In this document: one piece after another, positions 1-7,621 of the stretch
Layout of the letters: each line of letters begins with the position of its first letter
How positions within the stretch are numbered: the stretch's first letter is position 1
NCBI GenBank assembly: GCA_937921525.1
Contig: CAKZUM010000138.1
Span: 1 to 13,676, forward strand
Direction: 5' to 3'
DNA length: 13,676 nt
From: an uncultured Saprospiraceae bacterium
GTDB taxonomy: Bacteria > Bacteroidota > Bacteroidia > Chitinophagales > Saprospiraceae
The notes under the pieces: model-generated
What the model was told of the DNA's origin: nothing
Seen by the model: only the letters and a program-made list of their open reading frames with translations
The model's database searches: none
Made by a program: the position numbers and the translations under genes

Positions 1-213
1 TTTATTACTAATTATGTCCTACTCCAATACGGAGCTACTTCGTAGCTATATGGATTTTTGTAGGTCGTGAAGGATGTTGACAGTTGAAAGCCACCATACA
101 GGTATGTCACGCTCTCGACCTAGGGAACACCTCTAATACAGGCGACCTATAAAATCATTTAAATCTGCGTTGAATTATGCGTATTTAGACATCTAGTTCC
201 TTAAGTTGACGAC
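1..213. other. Non-coding stretch with no recognised gene
   Basis: All frames examined here are short and none resembles a known protein. The longest plus-strand frame near the edge ends at 70 and could be the last residues of an upstream gene, but nothing supports that. The DNA contains small inverted repeats: AGCTAC/GTAGCT around 39-53, and TAGGTCG at 61-67 matching CGACCTA at 116-122 and again at 143-149. A structured RNA or decayed repeat is possible, but I do not recognise a family. Confidence 0.4.
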
Positions 214-217
214 ATTC

Positions 218-276
218 CACTTGCAGTGGTCCGATGAAAGGTACAGCTTGATCGGACCACTGCAAGTGATCCGATC
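218..276 (-). terminator. Three-arm inverted repeat downstream of the CocE-type gene
   Basis: Two perfect 18-bp arms lie at 218-235 and 251-268 around a 15-nt loop. The second arm can also pair with a third: 250-261 with 265-276 form a 12-bp stem with one mismatch and a 3-nt loop. On the minus strand that mismatch becomes a U-G wobble, which suits RNA made from the same strand as the hydrolase gene ending at 322. Read on the minus strand, the 12-bp hairpin is followed by AAGCTGTACCTTTC. A similar trailer follows the palindromes at 9203 and 13373. A transcription terminator or 3'-end RNA element is the simplest reading. A REP-like repeat is the alternative. Confidence 0.55.
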
Positions 277-321
277 AATTTCAGAAAAATGCCCCTGAAT
301 TGTTTTACACTCAAATCTAAT

Positions 322-2196
322 CTACTTCACTATCGGTAACCGAATTTGCGATGGATATTGACTAGAATGATGTACCTTATTTCTAGCCACTACACCAGTC
401 GATTCATTATAATTATCTCCACCAGTATTCAAATTTCTAGTAAATCTAGGAAAATTACTACTAGATATTTCTACTCGAATACGATGTCCTTTTTTGAAAA
501 AATTACTAGTAGACATCGCCGTCAAATTTACTTTATACACTTTTCCTTTTTCCATAAATACCTCTTTGTCGTACCCCTCTCTATAACGAACTCTTTGAAT
601 CGTTTCATCTAAATTATAAGCACTGCCATCAGGATGTACATCTATTAATTTAATAGTAAAATCTGTATCTTTTGCATCAGAAGAGACATACAATGTGGAT
701 TCGATAAACCCACTTACTTCCACACCTTCTGTTAAAGGCTCAGTTGAATACACCAAAATATCTTGTCGAGCCTCCATTGGACGTTGATCAAAAGAACCAC
801 CATCAATCGCATTACCTGTACAACAAACATTTCCACCATATGACTTGACGGGATTCATTGGGTCATAGATAAACGCATCGGGATTATCAGTAGTGGGTTT
901 AGATTTTGTCAGTTGACCATCTCCGTATAAGCTATTGGCACTACCTTCACTATTTAAATAAAAAGTAGTCATTGATGCAGATGCAGGAGGCCAAGCATCT
1001 GCACTTTGCCATTCATTGCTCCCCATGGTATAGTATTGAACCCTTGGTGTTTTTGCTTTAAAGTTATTTTCCTCGTTTTTTAGTAGCAGATCGTAAAAAC
1101 CATATATCTGTTCATTATAATTTAGGCGAGCATCCCCCACACTTCGTTCTCCAACAATAGTATTTTCTGTTGCTCTAGTATATCGGCAATGTAGGGTAGG
1201 GGCAATGACCAAATATTGATTATCTGCTTGCTTACTTGTTTTTCTGACATGATTGAATAAAGTCAAGTTAGGCGTTGCAGATACATCATACCAACTAACA
1301 AACCAAAAGGCAGGCACATCAATAGCTTGGTCGTCATGATACAGTCCCCCTTCAAACCAAGCAGGATCATTTGGTTTTCGTGCAATCATTTTATCGAAAA
1401 TCTCTTTCTTGCCATTTATGTTTTTTATAAACTCACTAAAGGGTAAATGCGCTAACGCTTTCCTCATATCTACCTTCGGATTTTCAGGAGCTAAATCATA
1501 AAAACGGGAAATTCGGTTTAAATCTTCCGTACTAGCGCCAGCAGGAATTCTAGGTTTAAATTTATCATGCTCTACACCGTACAGCCACGCCGAGAATAAA
1601 GTCTGATGCGCTCCACCACGATACCAATTTCCTTGTTCGTATAAACCACCAACTCTACCCACACCTGCGCCAAAACCCTGTGGTACCATCGCTGCTAAAG
1701 CAGGATGATTTTGAGTAGCTGCCTCCATCTGCCATTCTGCGGTAGAAGAACACCCCTGCAATCCTATCTTCCCATTCGACCATGGTTGTTCTTGCATCCA
1801 AGTAAAGGCATCATAGGCATCTGTAAGTGGAGTGCCTAATATGTCCCATTCGCCTTCTGAAAAATATCGGCCTCTCTCATTTTGCACGACATAAGCATAG
1901 CCTCTTTTGACTGCTTCATAGGCTCTTTGGCGCGTTCTTGTTTTTTCTTCCCCGTCTCCCCAAGAGTTGAAATTATAAGGTGTTCGAGAGAAAATGATAG
2001 GTACTTTTTTATCCGTCTTGGGGCGATATACGTCCGTACACAATCGAATGCCATCCCGCATAGGAACCATGACCCTTGTCTCTGAAATCGAGATTTCTTC
2101 TAGTTGCTGGATAATGTTACTTTGAGCGAAAAGGGGTGTGTATAGTGCTGATAAACAGCAGCTTATTAATAGTAGGCTTATTTTAATAGATTGCAT
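322..2196 (-). CDS. Secreted CocE/NonD family serine hydrolase (X-Pro dipeptidyl-peptidase-like)
   Basis: This 624-residue protein matches the CocE/NonD family, alpha/beta-hydrolases that cleave esters, amides or acyl-peptide bonds. Residues 1-24 are a signal peptide with likely cleavage after LFA-24, so it acts in the periplasm or outside. The family opening is visible (VMVPMRDGIRLCTDVYRP at 42-59), as is the oxyanion region NERGRYFSEGEW (106-117). The probable nucleophile is Ser150 in GCSS, and the probable acid and base are Asp304 (SWYD) and His336 (TLHC). Residues from about 370 to 620 form the PepX_C jelly-roll domain, with the typical NFPRFTRNLNTGG near 581-593. Length is normal for the family. 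Ser150 is in GCSSTAE rather than the common GxSYxG, so specificity may differ. It lies 56 nt after the VOC gene on the same strand, probably in one transcript. The substrate is not predictable. Confidence 0.9.
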   Translation of the reverse strand: MQSIKISLLLISCCLSALYTPLFAQSNIIQQLEEISISETRVMVPMRDGIRLCTDVYRPKTDKKVPIIFSRTPYNFNSWGDGEEKTRTRQRAYEAVKRGYAYVVQNERGRYFSEGEWDILGTPLTDAYDAFTWMQEQPWSNGKIGLQGCSSTAEWQMEAATQNHPALAAMVPQGFGAGVGRVGGLYEQGNWYRGGAHQTLFSAWLYGVEHDKFKPRIPAGASTEDLNRISRFYDLAPENPKVDMRKALAHLPFSEFIKNINGKKEIFDKMIARKPNDPAWFEGGLYHDDQAIDVPAFWFVSWYDVSATPNLTLFNHVRKTSKQADNQYLVIAPTLHCRYTRATENTIVGERSVGDARLNYNEQIYGFYDLLLKNEENNFKAKTPRVQYYTMGSNEWQSADAWPPASASMTTFYLNSEGSANSLYGDGQLTKSKPTTDNPDAFIYDPMNPVKSYGGNVCCTGNAIDGGSFDQRPMEARQDILVYSTEPLTEGVEVSGFIESTLYVSSDAKDTDFTIKLIDVHPDGSAYNLDETIQRVRYREGYDKEVFMEKGKVYKVNLTAMSTSNFFKKGHRIRVEISSSNFPRFTRNLNTGGDNYNESTGVVARNKVHHSSQYPSQIRLPIVK

Positions 2197-2252
2197 TTAT
2201 TTCTAGTTTTATTTTTAATTACCCCCAAGGTACAAATTCTCTCCATTTCCTA

Positions 2253-2624
2253 TCACACATGTTGGTCTATTAAAATTTGATTACCATCTGGATCAACAAA
2301 AATCATATTTGCTGGACCGGTAGTGGATTCATCTGCCTCTGAAAGCAAGGCTATATCTTGCGCTTTTAACTGTTTTTGAATTTCACGTACATCGTCAAAT
2401 TCTTCTAGTTTTTCTGCCTTTTGCGACCAACCTGGATTAAAGGTCAATATGTTATTTTCAAACATGCCTTGAAATAAACCAATATTGGTCTCTCCATTTT
2501 GCATGATGTAATAATTTTTGTCGGGATCTCCTGCAAAGACGGTGAAGCCTAGTTTTTCATAAAACGATTTGGATGTTTGTAAATCTTTTACAGATAGACT
2601 AATAGAGAATGCACCTAGTTTCAT
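2253..2624 (-). CDS. VOC superfamily (glyoxalase/bleomycin-resistance-like) protein
   Basis: This 123-residue cytoplasmic protein has the layout of a single VOC module pair. It opens with a beta strand and helix, SLSVKDLQTSKSFYEKLGF (9-27), and closes with the family signature FVDPDGNQILI (109-119). Length is typical of stand-alone VOC proteins. Positions that bind metal in glyoxalase I and extradiol dioxygenases do not look conserved: there is no His in the first strand, and the usual Glu of DPDGxxxE is replaced by an aliphatic residue. A ligand-binding or non-metal role is therefore more likely than classical glyoxalase activity. That point is inferred from motif positions only. The gene is 56 nt upstream of the hydrolase gene on the same strand, and 227 nt separate it from the regulator gene. 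Its ligand is unknown. Confidence 0.85.
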   Translation of the reverse strand: MKLGAFSISLSVKDLQTSKSFYEKLGFTVFAGDPDKNYYIMQNGETNIGLFQGMFENNILTFNPGWSQKAEKLEEFDDVREIQKQLKAQDIALLSEADESTTGPANMIFVDPDGNQILIDQHV

Positions 2625-2851
2625 TGTTGTTTAATTAAGTACGTTATTTTAGAATAATCTGTTTTAAAGGTAGGAAATTATTGTGGGATAACTGTAGGAA
2701 GGTAAACAAAATGTATATCACTGCTAAATACTATATGTATATACCAATAATCCAGGCGCATAGCCAGGAAGAATCTTTAAATTTTATTGTTTCATTGAAT
2801 GTAATGCGTTTCTCTCTTCTTCACTCCTAAGGGTACGCCAAACAAAATCAA

Positions 2852-3874
2852 TTACAAAGAATTCCGTTGAATCAAAACAGTGGGAATTATTTTAGAGATC
2901 GGTTTTTTATTAAGAACAAACTCTGCTGCTCGCTGACCCATTTTTTCAAAATCAGTAGAGAAGGTGGTGATTCCGTCACATACTAACTCTTTTACAGGTG
3001 TATCATTATTAGAAATAATACCAACATCTTTTCCAACAGCTAGACCTTTTGCTTTGCAATCTTTGATTAATCTCCATAAATCACCGTCTCCAATTGTAAA
3101 GTAAACCTTTCCTTTTTCGACTGTGTTGGGAACATATTGCTTGAGTATAGTTCCTTTGATTTTGTAGTCTTTTATGAACTGTTCAAAAGCTCTTAAAACC
3201 TCGATAGGATAATCAGAGTCCTGCAAATAAAAGAGAATGATCTCATCAAATTCTCGGATTCGCTTCACTAATTTTCTTAAAGCCATATAGGTAGCTATCT
3301 CAAACTCTTGGGTAATATGAGAGTATTCGCCGTCTAAATGTTCATGCCGATCGACCAGTAATAATTTATTTCTAGGGATTGTATTTAAAATACTTTTTGT
3401 TTGTGGGTGGGGGATTGGTGCAACAACGTACATTCCATACTTGCCTTTGGCATTGTTTAAAATGGTTTCAAAAACCTCAATATTGCTATGGTGGAAGAAG
3501 ACGTCTACGTGGGTATTTTCCTTTAAAGTATTTTTAAAGGCATTGTAAAAATCTTCTTGAAACGGATGAAATGCATACAGTAGTAAGGCAACTTTCATCG
3601 TTTGATCTGTTGCTTCATTCACAACAAAATACCCGCGCCTATTTTTAGAAGCTATTAGCCCTCTGTCTTTCAACTCTTGGTAGGCCTTCACAATTGTTTT
3701 ACTTGCAAATCCTAACTCTTTTACCATAATATTCACAGATGGCAACATAGAACCCTGCGTTATTATCTTTTCATCAATCGCATTGATTAGCCCTTGCACA
3801 AGCCGTTCATGTTTGGAATAATCTGTGACATCCTGTAATTCCTGTACTTTATCGAAGACGGTCGTTACGCTCAT
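2852..3874 (-). CDS. GntR-type regulator with LacI/periplasmic-binding-like effector domain
   Basis: This 340-residue transcription factor has a GntR winged helix-turn-helix at about 22-85, with recognition segment PSVNIMVKELGFASKTIVKA (45-64) and wing NRRGYFVV (78-85). It is followed by a type I periplasmic-binding-like domain at about 93-338, where KVALLLYAF, MYVVAPIPHP, LLLVDRH and DVGIISNNDTP are recognisable strands and loops. This architecture, known from AraR-like regulators, senses a small ligand, often a sugar, to release DNA. The gene is transcribed away from susC. An operator-like site at 3903-3917 lies about 30 nt upstream of its ATG, and a closely similar one lies in the susC promoter region. 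Control of the SusCD locus plus autoregulation is the natural inference. The ligand cannot be read from sequence. Confidence 0.9.
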   Translation of the reverse strand: MSVTTVFDKVQELQDVTDYSKHERLVQGLINAIDEKIITQGSMLPSVNIMVKELGFASKTIVKAYQELKDRGLIASKNRRGYFVVNEATDQTMKVALLLYAFHPFQEDFYNAFKNTLKENTHVDVFFHHSNIEVFETILNNAKGKYGMYVVAPIPHPQTKSILNTIPRNKLLLVDRHEHLDGEYSHITQEFEIATYMALRKLVKRIREFDEIILFYLQDSDYPIEVLRAFEQFIKDYKIKGTILKQYVPNTVEKGKVYFTIGDGDLWRLIKDCKAKGLAVGKDVGIISNNDTPVKELVCDGITTFSTDFEKMGQRAAEFVLNKKPISKIIPTVLIQRNSL

Positions 3875-3902
3875 AATTCTTTTCTTATTAACTACGCTAT
3901 AC

Positions 3903-3917
3903 TATACTACTATACAG
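3903..3917. promoter_or_regulatory. Operator-like site upstream of the GntR-type regulator
   Basis: The 15-mer TATACTACTATACAG matches the site at 4091-4105 in 13 of 15 positions. Its core TATACTACTATA is a near palindrome (TATA-sTAs-TATA), and an additional TATAC lies just upstream at about 3898-3902. It falls in the predicted 5' leader of the regulator gene, about 30 nt from the ATG, where a bound dimer could block transcription. Assignment to this regulator is inferred from position and similarity between the two sites. Confidence 0.5.
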
Positions 3918-3953
3918 TTATCCTAATTTAATCTTAAACCAGCTTTTATAGGG

Positions 3954-3961
3954 CAAATTTA
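3954..3961 (-). promoter_or_regulatory. Candidate -7 box for the regulator gene
   Basis: On the minus strand this reads TAAATTTG, an exact fit to the Bacteroidota -7 consensus TAnnTTTG. It lies about 80 nt upstream of the regulator ATG. No clear TTG/TTTG -33 element is visible at the expected distance, and the surroundings are AT-rich, so chance matches are possible. Confidence 0.35.
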
Positions 3962-4079
3962 AATAAAATAATACAGGAAAGGGAATTTAAATAAAGAAGA
4001 TATAGTAAGTGATATAGGAAAACAATAAAATTTTATTCTTTTTAAACCTAGTTCTTTCTTTTTTTATAACAGTTTTATA

Positions 4080-4087
4080 TATATTTG
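4080..4087 (+). promoter_or_regulatory. Candidate -7 box for susC
   Basis: TATATTTG is an exact fit to the Bacteroidota -7 consensus TAnnTTTG. Transcription would begin near 4093-4095 and leave a leader of about 220 nt before the susC ATG. The operator-like palindrome begins only 4 nt further on and would cover the start site, which makes sense for a repressor. The -33 element is weak or absent. Confidence 0.45.
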
Positions 4088-4090
4088 CCT

Positions 4091-4113
4091 TATACTACCA
4101 TAGAGTAGTACAG
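4091..4113. promoter_or_regulatory. Operator-like palindrome at the susC promoter
   Basis: TACTAC (4093-4098) and GTAGTA (4105-4110) form a perfect 6-bp inverted repeat around CATAGA. The first 15 bases, from TATACTAC, match the regulator-proximal site at 3903-3917 in 13 of 15 positions. The position right after the candidate -7 box suggests a repressor site for the divergent GntR-type protein. Binding is not shown by the sequence itself. Confidence 0.5.
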
Positions 4114-4155
4114 ATTAAGTTTTAAAAGCTCTTTCTTGTACTGCAAAAGTCGTAG

Positions 4156-4234
4156 TTGTGAATGGAGAATTGTGAATGGAGAATGCTTACAAAACGTTGA
4201 CAATCAAAACTCAATTTTCGCCCTATTCGCCATT
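4156..4234. repeat. Tandem 14-mer with facing inverted half, in the susC leader
   Basis: TTGTGAATGGAGAA occurs twice in perfect tandem at 4156-4169 and 4170-4183. About 40 nt later ATTCGCCATT (4225-4234) is the complement of AATGGAGAAT with one mismatch. The block resembles the degenerate palindromic intergenic repeats common in Bacteroidota genomes. It lies inside the predicted susC leader and so would be transcribed. No function is assigned. Confidence 0.5.
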
Positions 4235-4315
4235 AAAAAAAGTGAAATAAACACTAAAGTATGGGATTATTTCTAAAAAAAAATGACGCTCAATTTTCTT
4301 ACTAAATAAAGTATA

Positions 4316-7300
4316 ATGAAACTTTTTAACAATCTACACCACAGACAATGGCATGCTGGTTCAAGAGTTCTAGCAAAAGCTGGAGTGCTTGTTACTCTGC
4401 TATTAGTCTGTATGACCCATAGCTTGTCTGCACAAGTTAGAGGTACAATAACCGATGATACAGGAGAAGCCCTAATTGGCGTAAATGTATTGATTAAAGG
4501 TACCGCCACTGGTACCGTTACAGATTTTGATGGTAAGTATTCTCTAGATGCCCCTAGTGATGCTACCTTGGTGTTTAGTTACACGGGTTATCAAGATCAA
4601 GAAATTTTGGTTGGTAATAGAACAACTATTGACTTGGTAATGGGAACAGATACGGAGATTTTGGATGAGGTTGTAGTCGTAGGATATGGTGTCCAAAAGA
4701 AAAGTAATTTAACAGGTTCTGTTGCTTCTCTTGATGGCGGGGACATTGCCTCTATTGTCTCTGGTAATCCAACTTCTGCATTGCAGGGAAAGATTGCAGG
4801 GGTACAGGTAGAAAATAATGGAGGTCAACCGGGCGGAGACGCAAACGTATTTGTAAGAGGTGTGAGTTCTTTGACTAATTCATTTCCATTATATGTAATA
4901 GACGGAACGTTTGCGGATAATATGAATTTTGTCAATCCAAAGGATATTGACCGAATGGAGGTTTTAAAAGATGCTTCTGCCGCTGCTATCTATGGTTCTC
5001 GTGCTGCAAATGGAGTAGTAATCATTTCTACAAAAAGAGGAAAGTCTGGTGCGCCGCAAATCAACTTTGATCTAAGAACAGGTACAGAGAGTCCAAGCAA
5101 AATGTTAGACTTTTTGAATGGTTCTGAATTTGTGACTTATAGAAATCAAAGGGAGGCAAATGACGGTACAGGTTTCGTATTAGCAGATGAAGGAATTTCT
5201 ACAGACTGGCAAGATTTGGCTTTAAATCCTGGGGCGATCCATGATTATGGTCTTTCTGTTTCTGGTGGTGGAGAAAACTCTAACTACTTCCTTTCTGGTA
5301 ACTACTACAATCAAGATGGTATTTTAGTAGCATCAGGATTTGAGAGGTATAACTTCAGAGCTAATGGTGATTTTACAGTAGGCAAATTAAAAGTACAACA
5401 ATCTTTATCTGTGGCACAAACAGATTTAGAAACGAATAACTTCTTTGGTATAAACGGTTCGTCTGAGGCACCGATCTTAAGACAAAATGTTCCAGAAAAT
5501 GATGGCGGCTTTGAAGCTCCTAGTTTTGAGAAGCACGGTTTTGGCGGCTGGAATGAGTTCGGTTTAGCTACCTTGAATGAGAATACTAATAAGACAACTG
5601 CCATATTCGGAAACCTTAATTTTTCTTATGAAATAGTAGATGGTTTAACCGCAAAAATTAATTTAGGTGCGGATAAGCGAGATTCTAAAATCTTTGCTTT
5701 TCAACCTACTTTCTTCATGAGTTCTTCTGATGCAGTAACGAACGTTAACGAGCAAAATGATTTAACTAACTTTAATTCAGAAACATTCCTTACCTTAGTT
5801 GAGCCTACTTTAAGTTACGGTCAAGATTTAGGAAATAGCCGATTAGATGTAGTAGTAGGTTTGACTAGACAGAAAGTGGATGTGAATACTAGCGGTGCAT
5901 ATGTACAAGGTTTACCGAATAACGATATTAGAGTGCTAGGGGCAGCCAATCCAAGTGATGTACAAGCATTAATTGGCTTCAATAATGTCAGTACCTTAAG
6001 TTCTGCTTTTGGTCGGGTTAACTATGCACATGACGATAAGTACCTATTCTCCGCAACACTTAGAAGAGATGAATCTTCAAAATTCGCTAGAGACTTTAGA
6101 GTAGGTTATTTTCCATCTGTCTCCTTCGGTTGGAAAATCAGTAATGAACCATTCTGGAACAATAGTACTATTAATAATTTGAAGTTTAGAGTCGGATATG
6201 GAGAGTTAGGCTCTCAAAATATTCCTGATTATGCTTTCCAATCTGTTTTTAATTTGACCTCTCCAACATCTGTTAATGATCAAATTGTAAATGGTTATGC
6301 ACAGACTTCTTTAGCACTAGAGGATTTAAAATGGGAGACAGCAAAGACATTCAATATTGGTTTTGATGTCGGTCTTTTAGATGATAAAGTTACTTTCTCT
6401 GCGGAGTATTATAATAAAGATGTTTCTGATGTCTTAGTAGGCGTGAATCTTCCATCAAGTGTAGGATTTAGTCAGCCAGTTATCCAAAATGTTGGAGAAA
6501 TCAATAATAGTGGTTTTGAATTAGAAGGGGTATATCATGGCGGCAACACTAGTGCATTCAAATGGGATTTAGGATTTAATATTTCTACTTTTAGTAGTGA
6601 AATTACTTCTTTACCGAATCCTGTAATCGGACCAAGTGTATCAGAAGATTTAGTGCGGGTGAATCGTTTCGTAGAAGGAGAAGCACCGGGCGTTTTCTTT
6701 GGTTTTGAAACAACAGGTGTGTACGCAGATCAAGCTGCAATCGACAATGATCCCAATACAGCAAATGATCCAGGTAGAAGAGAAATCTTGCAACCGGGTG
6801 ATTTGATTAGAAGAGATGTTAATGGGGATGGACAGATTAACGGTAGCGATCAGATAGTATTAGGTGATCCTACGCCAGATTTTATTTATGGTTTAAATTT
6901 TTCTGGTGCAGCAGGTGCGCTTGACTTTGGGGTATTTTTCCAAGGCTCTCAAGGAAATGAAATTTACAACGTAACTAGATACTACAATATCTTTTGGGCA
7001 GATGGTAATAAATTGTCTGAAATACAAGATGCTTGGACGCCATCAAATACAAATACAGATATTCCAAGAACGACCACTTCTGATGCTGCACAAAATGGAG
7101 CGCCTTCCTCTTTCTTTGTAGAAGATGGGTCTTACTTCCGTTTACGTACAGCAGAAATCGGCTATACAGTAGACATGGATGCAGTATCTTGGATGCGGAA
7201 TGCACGTATATTTGTTACGGGTCAAAACTTATTTACTTTGACTGGCTATTCTGGTTATAATCCAGATATATCTTCTGTAAATGGTGGACGTTCTTCTAAC

Positions 7301-7414
7301 TCTCCTTTCTTTGGTGTTCCTTCTCAAGTGAACCCATTATTGGGTAGAGGATTGGATGTAAGAGCATATCCGAATGCAAGAAGTTTCATTGTTGGTGTGC
7401 AGATTGGATTGTAG
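4316..7414 (+). CDS. susC: SusC/RagA family TonB-dependent outer-membrane transporter
   Basis: This 1032-residue protein is a SusC-type importer. It would form the barrel through which ligands captured by SusD enter the periplasm using TonB energy. Residues 1-39 are a long signal peptide ending SLSA|Q. A carboxypeptidase-regulatory-like domain spans about 41-110 (VRGTITDDTGEALIGVNVLI at its start). A TonB-box-like segment, DEVVVVGYG, lies at 117-125. The plug domain follows at about 130-240, with VFVRGVSSL, PLYVIDG and MEVLKDASAAAIYGSRAANG, the classic SusC signature. The rest is beta-barrel, including the frequently seen DVNGDGQINGSD loop, and ends in FIVGVQIGL. Length and domain order are complete. 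The ATG at 4316 gives a good signal peptide. The gene is divergent from the GntR-type regulator and precedes susD by 207 nt. The symbol denotes the family, not starch specificity. Confidence 0.96.
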   Translation: MKLFNNLHHRQWHAGSRVLAKAGVLVTLLLVCMTHSLSAQVRGTITDDTGEALIGVNVLIKGTATGTVTDFDGKYSLDAPSDATLVFSYTGYQDQEILVGNRTTIDLVMGTDTEILDEVVVVGYGVQKKSNLTGSVASLDGGDIASIVSGNPTSALQGKIAGVQVENNGGQPGGDANVFVRGVSSLTNSFPLYVIDGTFADNMNFVNPKDIDRMEVLKDASAAAIYGSRAANGVVIISTKRGKSGAPQINFDLRTGTESPSKMLDFLNGSEFVTYRNQREANDGTGFVLADEGISTDWQDLALNPGAIHDYGLSVSGGGENSNYFLSGNYYNQDGILVASGFERYNFRANGDFTVGKLKVQQSLSVAQTDLETNNFFGINGSSEAPILRQNVPENDGGFEAPSFEKHGFGGWNEFGLATLNENTNKTTAIFGNLNFSYEIVDGLTAKINLGADKRDSKIFAFQPTFFMSSSDAVTNVNEQNDLTNFNSETFLTLVEPTLSYGQDLGNSRLDVVVGLTRQKVDVNTSGAYVQGLPNNDIRVLGAANPSDVQALIGFNNVSTLSSAFGRVNYAHDDKYLFSATLRRDESSKFARDFRVGYFPSVSFGWKISNEPFWNNSTINNLKFRVGYGELGSQNIPDYAFQSVFNLTSPTSVNDQIVNGYAQTSLALEDLKWETAKTFNIGFDVGLLDDKVTFSAEYYNKDVSDVLVGVNLPSSVGFSQPVIQNVGEINNSGFELEGVYHGGNTSAFKWDLGFNISTFSSEITSLPNPVIGPSVSEDLVRVNRFVEGEAPGVFFGFETTGVYADQAAIDNDPNTANDPGRREILQPGDLIRRDVNGDGQINGSDQIVLGDPTPDFIYGLNFSGAAGALDFGVFFQGSQGNEIYNVTRYYNIFWADGNKLSEIQDAWTPSNTNTDIPRTTTSDAAQNGAPSSFFVEDGSYFRLRTAEIGYTVDMDAVSWMRNARIFVTGQNLFTLTGYSGYNPDISSVNGGRSSNSPFFGVPSQVNPLLGRGLDVRAYPNARSFIVGVQIGL

Positions 7415-7428
7415 AATTTATTAAAAAT

Positions 7429-7445
7429 AAAACCTTACAGGTTTT
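7429..7445 (+). other. Small hairpin after the susC stop codon
   Basis: AAAACCT and AGGTTTT form a perfect 7-bp stem around TAC, 14 nt after the susC stop. No T-run follows, so it is a weak terminator candidate at best. It may contribute to 3'-end stability or partial termination before susD. Confidence 0.3.
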
Positions 7446-7460
7446 AGAATAGAGAAGCGA

Positions 7461-7555
7461 GAACAGAGAGTAGAGAAGTATTTCGTTTAAAAAAGAATTT
7501 GTTCTAAACTTTTAAACGAAATCTGTCTCTGATCTCCATTCTTTACTCTCTGTTC
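7461..7555 (+). repeat. Long bulged inverted repeat between susC and susD
   Basis: Outer arms at 7461-7477 and 7539-7555 pair over 17 bp with one G-T position, a wobble in plus-strand RNA. Inner arms ATTTCGTTTAAAA (7480-7492) and TTTTAAACGAAAT (7510-7522) pair perfectly over 13 bp. The unpaired 3' strand between the inner and outer arms forms a 16-nt bulge. Purine-rich AGAGAA/ACAGAG units in the left arm resemble Bacteroidota REP-like palindromes. The structure accounts for much of the 207-nt gap between susC and susD and would be present in a joint transcript. Confidence 0.65.
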
Positions 7556-7621
7556 AGTTTCAAATTAAAACAGTTGTACTCTTTAAACAAAAGAGCATCA
7601 ACGGAAAAAATAAATATCATT

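Noticed and set aside
14..70. Short open frame at the left edge as the tail of an upstream gene
   Set aside because: About 18 residues after its ATG, with no similarity or supporting context.
346..612. 88-residue open frame opposite the hydrolase gene
   Set aside because: It lies entirely antisense to the well-supported CocE-type coding region, and its composition looks like a frame shadow.
2728..2740. ATACTATATGTAT upstream of the VOC gene as a third operator
   Set aside because: It is palindromic but matches the two operator-like sites poorly, and such strings are expected in AT-rich DNA.
4156..4183. Tandem 14-mer considered as the start of a CRISPR array
   Set aside because: There are only two units, they abut without spacers, and no cas genes are in the window.
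7574..7621. Upstream TTG extension of the SusD reading frame
   Set aside because: It adds 16 polar residues before a complete lipoprotein signal peptide that begins at the ATG at 7622.
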